From Chitinophagales bacterium (GTDB taxonomy: Bacteria; Bacteroidota; Bacteroidia; Chitinophagales; CAIODY01), in NCBI GenBank assembly GCA_023251415.1, contig JAHEYX010000063.1, positions 1 to 11,462 on the forward strand: a DNA stretch of 11,462 nucleotides. Reading direction: 5' to 3'. Shown in pieces: positions 6,897-11,462 of this stretch (the first letter of the stretch is position 1; every line of letters begins with the position of its first letter). The notes under the pieces were generated by a model. The model had not been told where the DNA came from and did not search any database. It saw only the letters and a list, made by a program, of their open reading frames with translations. The position numbers were made by a program, and so were the translations under genes.

Positions 6897-7253
6897 CTAC
6901 TTTTTTTCTGTTAATAAAAAAGCAACAGTTGCCAACACCGCAAATGCAATCGGAGTTCCTATCATATTGGTTTGAGCAGGTACGGCTTGAATATGTGTAT
7001 ATACAGCTACGATAGTCCATGGATAGACCAATAAAAAACTCCTTTTTCTGGTTTTGGGAAGAGCTATTAAAATACCAAGCACAACATCAACCAAGCCAAT
7101 TGGATAATGATACCAATCCGGAAACCCCCAGCTTCGTATATTTTTCATTTGCATTTCGATTCCGATAAGTTTAGTTATACCGGCCATACTGAATATAAAC
7201 ACTAATAAATAAGTGATAGTTAAGGCAATCATGCGTTTTATTTTAGGTGACAT
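6897..7253 (-). CDS. DoxX-like integral membrane protein
   Basis: This 118-residue protein has four hydrophobic segments (about 9-30, 49-66, 72-90, 98-115) and the DoxX-family signature around AGITKLIG (24-31), with PIGLVDVVLGILIA (51-64) in the second segment. DoxX and DoxX-like proteins are small quinone- or redox-linked membrane subunits. No substrate can be assigned here. I chose the start at 7253 (MSPKIKRM); the frame extends to 7301, but that would cover the promoter region and add residues unlike the family. The gene is divergent from a HxlR-type regulator 97 bp away and upstream of yceI. In B. subtilis the DoxX-family protein CatD is controlled by HxlR/DUF24 regulators (YodB, CatR), which supports a regulatory link here by analogy. 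Confidence 0.85.
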   Translation of the reverse strand: MSPKIKRMIALTITYLLVFIFSMAGITKLIGIEMQMKNIRSWGFPDWYHYPIGLVDVVLGILIALPKTRKRSFLLVYPWTIVAVYTHIQAVPAQTNMIGTPIAFAVLATVAFLLTEKK

Positions 7254-7265
7254 ATTTTTTGTTTT

Positions 7266-7293
7266 TTTGTTTGAACAAAAGTAAGTAGCTTTG
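7266..7293 (+). promoter_or_regulatory. Probable hxlR-type gene promoter
   Basis: The plus strand reads TAGCTTTG at 7286-7293, an exact TAnnTTTG match. TTTG at 7266-7269 lies 16 bases upstream, slightly short of the usual spacing. The predicted start is near 7299, giving a leader of about 50 nt that contains the inverted repeat at 7300-7320 and the palindrome at 7337-7346. Confidence 0.45.
7276..7283 (-). promoter_or_regulatory. Probable -7 element of the DoxX-like gene
   Basis: The minus strand reads TACTTTTG, matching TAnnTTTG, 22 bases before the DoxX-like start at 7253. A second identical TACTTTTG lies 23 bp upstream at 7306-7299 and could be an alternative promoter or a repeated binding site. 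No -33 element at standard spacing is clear. Confidence 0.4.
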
Positions 7294-7346
7294 CTATACA
7301 AAAGTAACTACTATACTTTTATATACCAGTATCCTTTAGTATACTA
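7276..7346. repeat. Operator-like repeat cluster in the divergent DoxX/HxlR region
   Basis: Three kinds of repeat overlap. Direct repeats CAAAAGTAA(G/C)TA lie at 7276-7287 and 7299-7310, 23 bp apart. An inverted repeat AAAAGTA-N7-TACTTTT covers 7300-7320. A perfect 10-bp palindrome TAGTATACTA lies at 7337-7346, four bases before the regulator start codon. The pentamer TATAC occurs four times (7295, 7312, 7322, 7340). The cluster overlaps the promoters of both genes, as expected for an autoregulating HxlR-type repressor that also controls its neighbour. Binding by this regulator is inferred. Confidence 0.55.
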
Positions 7347-7350
7347 CCCT

Positions 7351-7707
7351 ATGGCAAAACAAAACAAACCCGTCGACCATGCTGAATGCTCTGATTTTGT
7401 TAGAGAAATTCGCGATTGCTTAGATGTAATTAATGGAAAATGGAAGCTTCCGATATTAGGTTCTTTGTATAACGGTAAAAAACGATTCAAAGAATTGGAA
7501 CGTGATATTCCGAAAATAACACCACGTATGCTTGCTAAAGAATTGCGTGAATTAGAGTTAAACCAATTAATCAGTCGCACTGTTTATGATACGCTTCCCG
7601 TTACAGTAGAATACGAGATTACAGCTTATGGCAAAACATTGGATGATGTACTAATTGCCCTTAAAAATTGGGGTAAAAACCACCGTAAAAAAATCATCGG
7701 CAAGTAA
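7351..7707 (+). CDS. HxlR-family (DUF24) winged-helix transcriptional regulator
   Basis: The 118-residue protein matches the HxlR family throughout: LDVINGKWKLPILGSLYNGKKRF (24-46), the DNA-contacting helix region ITPRMLAKELRELELNQL (56-73), the wing ISRTVYDTLPVTVEYEIT (74-91), and YGKTLDDVLIALKNWG (93-108). These regulators act as dimers, often sensing electrophiles, quinones or oxidants through cysteine. The usual CPV cysteine, 13 residues before the GKW tryptophan, is replaced by R18. Cysteines instead sit at 13 and 23. The start at 7351 (MAKQNKPV) is chosen over an in-frame ATG at 7291 because the longer form would lie over the promoter. It is divergent from the DoxX-like gene and ends 3 bp from the convergent peptidase gene. 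Confidence 0.93.
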   Translation: MAKQNKPVDHAECSDFVREIRDCLDVINGKWKLPILGSLYNGKKRFKELERDIPKITPRMLAKELRELELNQLISRTVYDTLPVTVEYEITAYGKTLDDVLIALKNWGKNHRKKIIGK

Positions 7708-7710
7708 TTA

Positions 7711-9396
7711 CTATTTCTTCACCGGACCTGCTAATATCGATTCATACCGTTGAGGTGTACTGAATAAACGCAAGGCTTCTTGCACATCGGTATCAAACAA
7801 GAAAGCATTTTCGGTTTGCCCTTTTTGCTTTAAATACAGGCCAATCACCTCAAAATTAAGTTTCTTCATGATGGCTGACTTGTGCTTGAATAAGTCTTTG
7901 GCCTTATCGGATTTAATTTGTGCTTCTAATTGCTTGATGCCTTCTTTCAACTTCTCGCTATTTTTTTCTTTTTCTGCAGTTTGAATGAATACGTTCAATT
8001 GACGTTCGGTTTCAGAAGTATAGTCATACGTTTTATTAGATAAAAACTGAACGAATTCATTGTAATCTTCATCCGTTAAGGCAAAAGTCCTTGCGTCAGG
8101 TTTTAAGTCCGAATGTTTTCTTTTATACGTTAATGCATATAAGAAATAATAATCATTTCGTTCCAATACTTGCTCAATTTGTGATTGCTTTTCGTGGGCA
8201 ACGGCAATATCCGGTTCAATCCCTCCACCATCATAAACCGTTCTTCCATTTTTTGTTTTGAATGGATGTTTCAATGAATCCGGCACTTTACCCACACTTC
8301 CATCACTGTTGCGATGCGAGTAATCCAACACCTGTATGCATCTACCCGATGGGGTATAATATTTTGCAATAGTAACTTTCAATTGATTGCCGTAACTAAC
8401 CGGTTTTGTAACTTGAACCAAACCTTTTCCATAAGTTTTTTGTCCAATCACCACTGCTCGTTCTAAATCTTGCATACTACCCGATACAATTTCACTTGCA
8501 CTGGCCGACATGCTGTTGGTAAGTACTACAACCGGAATGCTGGCATCAATTACAGGATTTAACGTTGCATATACGTGTTTTGATTCGGCAAGCTTTCCTT
8601 TGGTGTTAACGATAACCACATCTTTAGGAACAAAAATATTGACGATATTAATAGCTTCATTTAAAAACCCACCACCATTATTTCGAAGATCGAACACAAG
8701 CCCTTTCATTTCCGGATGATCCTTTTTTAAATTTCTAAATGCTTCTAAAACTTCTTTGCTGCATTGATCCGAAAAGGTTGTTAGTAGGATATAACCAATC
8801 TCCTTATTGAGCATTCCGTAATACGGAACACTTTTAACTTTTACTTCTTCGCGTAAAACATCTTTTGCAATAATTTCATTGGTACCAGGACGGCGAACCA
8901 CCATTTTAACAATAGTGCCGGGCGATCCGGTTAATAATTTTTGCAATTCATCTTCATCTTTTCCGGCTACTGAAATAGCATTAATAGAAATGATAGCATC
9001 TCCGGCTTGTATACCGGCTTTGTCGGCAGCTTCATCTTCCATTATCGTCATAATGATCATACTGTCATTGACTTTGCCGAATTCAACACCAATGCCTCCA
9101 TATTTACCCGTTGTTTTAATACGATAATCGGTAATGTCATTTTCTGCGATGAGCACTGTGTAAGGATCTAAGGTTTTACACATCCCATCTATTCCTTTAC
9201 GAACTAATTTTGTTGGACTAACCGGATCAACATAATAATCGGAAACTTCCTTCACTACTTCGGCAAATAAATCCAGGTTTTTGGCATGTTGAAACAATAC
9301 TTCGGAGGTACCGGCAGCAAGCAACAGCACTACAAAAGGACTTAATAACCAAATTCGGTTCACAGATTTTAAGTAAGTCACTAGTTGTTTGAACAT
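7711..9396 (-). CDS. S41-family C-terminal processing peptidase (CtpA/Prc type)
   Basis: This membrane-anchored serine protease acts outside the cytoplasmic membrane and probably trims or degrades envelope proteins. The 561 residues start with a short positive segment and one transmembrane helix (about 14-30). A PDZ domain follows (about 99-172, with GGIGVEFG and AGIQAGDAIISING-like sequence). The S41 catalytic core runs to about 400. Family alignment of the SASASEI block and the TYGKG block gives catalytic S299 and K324, 25 residues apart as in plant D1 protease and Prc, and Q328. LVFDLRNNGGG (233-243) is another hallmark. A helical, lysine-rich C-terminal extension of about 160 residues follows, as in many Bacteroidota homologues; its role is unknown. 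The gene is 84 bp after chrA on the same strand. The active site is intact. Confidence 0.95.
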   Translation of the reverse strand: MFKQLVTYLKSVNRIWLLSPFVVLLLAAGTSEVLFQHAKNLDLFAEVVKEVSDYYVDPVSPTKLVRKGIDGMCKTLDPYTVLIAENDITDYRIKTTGKYGGIGVEFGKVNDSMIIMTIMEDEAADKAGIQAGDAIISINAISVAGKDEDELQKLLTGSPGTIVKMVVRRPGTNEIIAKDVLREEVKVKSVPYYGMLNKEIGYILLTTFSDQCSKEVLEAFRNLKKDHPEMKGLVFDLRNNGGGFLNEAINIVNIFVPKDVVIVNTKGKLAESKHVYATLNPVIDASIPVVVLTNSMSASASEIVSGSMQDLERAVVIGQKTYGKGLVQVTKPVSYGNQLKVTIAKYYTPSGRCIQVLDYSHRNSDGSVGKVPDSLKHPFKTKNGRTVYDGGGIEPDIAVAHEKQSQIEQVLERNDYYFLYALTYKRKHSDLKPDARTFALTDEDYNEFVQFLSNKTYDYTSETERQLNVFIQTAEKEKNSEKLKEGIKQLEAQIKSDKAKDLFKHKSAIMKKLNFEVIGLYLKQKGQTENAFLFDTDVQEALRLFSTPQRYESILAGPVKK

Positions 9397-9480
9397 AGAC
9401 GAGAAACAATTAAATGCATTGCAAAGTAAAATTAATCTTTCATTTTAAACGCATTTTTTTATCCGCAACAGTTAGCTTGT

Positions 9481-10668
9481 TTAAAGCAACCATCCGGCAA
9501 ATAAGGCTAAGGCTACAATTACAGGCGGTGTAATTTTCTCAAAAGAGAGTAAAATGAAGGTCAATAATATTACTGAAAGATTCATGTAACCGGCATCAAT
9601 GCCTTTAAACAAAACGATGGCTGTAGTTAAAACCATTCCAATAGAAGCTGCATTTATACCTGCCAATGCCCTTTTAATAAACGGATAATTGCGTAAATGA
9701 TCCCAGAACGGATACAGAAAAAGCATCAATAAGGTACCTGGCGTAAAAATGGCAATAGCTGCAATTAAACAGCCTAGGAGCTGGTATTTTAAACCTAAAA
9801 GTTTCATGGTCATGCCACCGGTATAAATGGCAATAGAAAATACCGGACCGGGTAATGCTTGTTGGAAGCCTACACCGGTTAGAAATTCTTGTGCTGTGAT
9901 GTAGGGCAAATGCACAACAAATTGCTGATACATTAAAGGAATCAATAAATTGCCGCCTACAAAAACCAAGGCTCCAAATCGATAGAAATTTTCAAATAAC
10001 ACAAACGGTCGAAAGGCTTTATCACCATAGGGGCGCAATAAACCACCTAATACTGCCATCACTACAAAGATTCCTAGAAACACCACTAAATTACCCCATT
10101 TAAGCTTAAATTTAAATTTATAAGGTGGCAAATCATCGTGACGGAAATTGGCAATAATTACACTGGCTATGATGATGGAAGGGAACGTCCAAACCGATGG
10201 TGCAAATAAAGAAGTGAGTGTTGCTAGCGCCAAAATAATGATAGAATTGCCCGTAGTAATAACCGATTTACTCATGCGCCAGGCACTAAACGATATAAAC
10301 CCAATGGCCATGGGTTGAATGAATTTTAAAAAACCCAAGGATAAATTGGTACGCACAAACAAGGTCATGGCAACCACCAAGGCAGTCATAACCAAGGCAG
10401 CCGGTAAAATCCAAACAATTAAGGTTAGAATAGCCAATGGTAATCGTCCGCGTTTAAAGCCAATTGCCGTAATGGTTTGCGTTGATGTTGGTCCGGGTAA
10501 TATCCCGCAAAACGCAAATAACTCCAATAAATCTTGCTCTGAAATATAATGCTTTTTATAAGCAAACTGATTGAGCATCATGGTTATATGTGCTTGCGGA
10601 CCACCAAAAGCAGTACATGCTAATTTAAACACATCTAACAAAAAAGGAAAGTGACGCCTCAATTTCAT
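9481..10668 (-). CDS. chrA: Chromate transporter family protein (ChrA type, two CHR domains)
   Basis: Characterised ChrA proteins export chromate driven by the proton gradient; many homologues have no tested substrate. The 395-residue protein has two homologous CHR halves joined by a charged cytoplasmic linker (about 175-192). The first half carries FGGPQAH (21-27) and GILPGPTSTQ (55-64). The second carries FVGGN (236-240) and ALPGPVFSIAIYTG (271-284). About ten hydrophobic membrane segments are apparent. It has the normal length for the long-chain ChrA group, with both LPGP motifs intact. The start at 10668 (MKLRRHFPF) is the natural one. It is divergent from an MFS transporter gene with a 148-bp shared upstream region; the S41 peptidase gene lies downstream. 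Chromate resistance is a family inference. Confidence in the substrate is much lower than in the family. Confidence 0.9.
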   Translation of the reverse strand: MKLRRHFPFLLDVFKLACTAFGGPQAHITMMLNQFAYKKHYISEQDLLELFAFCGILPGPTSTQTITAIGFKRGRLPLAILTLIVWILPAALVMTALVVAMTLFVRTNLSLGFLKFIQPMAIGFISFSAWRMSKSVITTGNSIIILALATLTSLFAPSVWTFPSIIIASVIIANFRHDDLPPYKFKFKLKWGNLVVFLGIFVVMAVLGGLLRPYGDKAFRPFVLFENFYRFGALVFVGGNLLIPLMYQQFVVHLPYITAQEFLTGVGFQQALPGPVFSIAIYTGGMTMKLLGLKYQLLGCLIAAIAIFTPGTLLMLFLYPFWDHLRNYPFIKRALAGINAASIGMVLTTAIVLFKGIDAGYMNLSVILLTFILLSFEKITPPVIVALALFAGWLL

Positions 10669-10745
10669 GTTGTGAAGATAATTATTCGAAAATAAATAAA
10701 GCAGCTTTTCGGTTTGCAGTTAATTTTTATCGGTAAACACAATTC

Positions 10746-10779
10746 GATAGTTTCTATCAAATAAATGCAGTGGCATTTA
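10746..10779. repeat. Two adjacent inverted repeats between chrA and the MFS gene
   Basis: GATAG-TTT-CTATC at 10746-10758 is a perfect 5-bp dyad. TAAATGC-AGTG-GCATTTA at 10762-10779 is a perfect 7-bp dyad. The second covers the -33 region expected for the MFS promoter at 10791-10798. Both lie in the divergent upstream region, so one bound protein could act on both genes. Neither is followed by a T-run, so terminators are unlikely. No regulator gene is visible in this part of the window. Confidence 0.45.
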
Positions 10780-10790
10780 AGCCTTTAATG

Positions 10791-10798
10791 CATATTTG
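10791..10798 (+). promoter_or_regulatory. Probable -7 element of the MFS gene promoter
   Basis: The plus strand reads CATATTTG followed by CAG, one base away from TAnnTTTG and otherwise like the TATATTTGCA found before rimP. It lies 18 bases before the ATG at 10817. No TTTG is present at -33; an inverted repeat occupies that position. No good element for chrA was found on the other strand. Confidence 0.4.
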
Positions 10799-10816
10799 CA
10801 GTTCCAAATCCACTTT

Positions 10817-11462
10817 ATGTCATTATTTACCCATCCGGCTTTTGAAGTTCTGCGCTTACGAAATTATCGGAATTATCAAATAGGGCGTTTGCTTTTCATT
10901 TTTGGATTACAAATGCAAAGTGTTTTGATTGCCATTTATGTGTATCACCTCACCAAAAGCCCAATGGCTCTTGGGTTTACCGGTTTAGCCGAAGCTATCC
11001 CTTATTTATTTACTGCTTTTTTTGCAGGTAATATTGCCGATTTATACAATCGCAAGCGAATAGTTGTTTTAGCCAGTTGCGGTTATTTGTGCAGTGTATT
11101 CTTACTTACCTTGGTCATTTTCAATTCATCACAACTTGGGGAAGTAGTAGCTGTAAATGCCATTTATGGAATTATCTTTCTTACGGGTATCAGTCGTGGC
11201 TTTTTTGCTCCGGCACAAGGTGCGCTTATTGCCAAGATTGTTCCGGTAAACCTGTATGGGCAATCCGCCATGTTTGGCAGCATAATATGGAATACAGCAT
11301 GTGTAGGCGGTCCGGCTGTTGCAGGGCTACTTTATGGCTTTTTAGGGGTACATACTACCATGCTTATTATTTTAGGATTGTGTAGTATAGGTGTTTCCTT
11401 TATGGCTTCAATTCATTATGTGCATGAAAAAATCAATCGCGGTACCGAAAGTAATTGGGAAC
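10817..11462 (+). CDS. MFS transporter, N-terminal part (3' end outside window)
   Basis: The frame opens at ATG 10817 and remains open for 215 codons to the window edge, so about half of a typical 400-residue MFS protein is seen. The N-terminus has the RLRNYRNYQIGRLLF segment (12-26) usual for drug-efflux-like MFS proteins, followed by TM1. Motif A lies between TM2 and TM3 (GNIADLYNRKRIVV, 71-84, with D75, R79 and R81). Around 127-143, RGFFAPAQGALIAKIVP resembles the conserved segment of the MFS_3/EntS-like group. About six membrane segments are present. Members of this group export siderophores, drugs or other small molecules; the substrate cannot be told from this part. The gene is divergent from chrA. 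Confidence 0.87.
   Translation, partial: MSLFTHPAFEVLRLRNYRNYQIGRLLFIFGLQMQSVLIAIYVYHLTKSPMALGFTGLAEAIPYLFTAFFAGNIADLYNRKRIVVLASCGYLCSVFLLTLVIFNSSQLGEVVAVNAIYGIIFLTGISRGFFAPAQGALIAKIVPVNLYGQSAMFGSIIWNTACVGGPAVAGLLYGFLGVHTTMLIILGLCSIGVSFMASIHYVHEKINRGTESNWE

Noticed and set aside
7291..7350. Longer start for the HxlR-type regulator at ATG 7291
   Set aside because: It would overlap the plus-strand -7 element at 7286-7293 and encode the operator-like repeats as a Tyr-rich extension absent from the family.
9227..9409. 60-codon minus-strand frame overlapping the S41 gene start
   Set aside because: It is out of frame with the well-supported peptidase N-terminus and shows no recognisable features.
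9422..9429. TTACTTTG on the minus strand as an S41 peptidase promoter
   Set aside because: It has one mismatch to TAnnTTTG and no -33 partner. The peptidase may be transcribed with chrA. The 84-bp gap otherwise shows no hairpin or clear signal.
10687..10694. TATTTTCG on the minus strand as a chrA promoter
   Set aside because: It has one mismatch to TAnnTTTG and no TTTG at -33. This is not enough in such AT-rich DNA.
11077..11385. 102-codon plus-strand frame inside the MFS gene
   Set aside because: It is a Cys/Trp/Tyr-rich shadow frame. The MFS frame from 10817 has clear membrane segments and motif A.

Overview
The window looks like a chromosomal segment of a Bacteroidota bacterium. The DNA is AT-rich, no start codon has a convincing Shine-Dalgarno sequence, and several intergenic regions carry the phylum's characteristic -7 promoter element TAnnTTTG (for example TATATTTG upstream of rimP and upstream of yceI). 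The encoded IF2, NusA, HxlR-type regulator and YceI protein also look like Bacteroidota versions. Species cannot be read from the sequence.

Left part (1-6194, all on the minus strand): a translation and transcription operon runs right to left as rimP, nusA, infB. An intrinsic terminator follows infB. Directly beyond it lie cdsA (CDP-diglyceride synthase) and the 5' part of a comF-like gene that leaves the window. RimP matures the 30S subunit, NusA controls elongation and termination, and IF2 delivers initiator tRNA, so the three form the classic rimP-nusA-infB group. Its leader is the most striking non-coding part of the window. It holds a 41-bp perfect dyad, a TATATTTG promoter element, a possible four-residue mini-ORF and a strong terminator hairpin, all before the rimP start codon. 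This is the arrangement expected of a transcription attenuator.

Middle part (6216-7707): a small envelope or redox-stress module. A HxlR-family regulator on the plus strand is divergent from a DoxX-like membrane protein, which is followed by a secreted YceI-like protein. The 97-bp divergent region contains overlapping opposed -7 elements, direct repeats and palindromes, which suggests joint control by the regulator. The link between HxlR-type (DUF24) regulators and DoxX proteins has a precedent in the YodB/CatR-controlled catDE operon of Bacillus subtilis.

Right part (7711-11462): a membrane-anchored S41 C-terminal processing peptidase, a full-length two-domain ChrA-type transporter (both minus strand), and divergent from them an MFS efflux-type transporter cut by the window edge. 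The 148-bp region between chrA and the MFS gene has two inverted repeats near the probable MFS promoter.

No tRNA, rRNA, CRISPR array, insertion sequence or phage remnant was seen. No gene-free stretch exceeds 300 bases. No protein family in the window is new. The candidates for undescribed biology are regulatory: the rimP leader, the HxlR divergent region, and the hairpin abutting cdsA.
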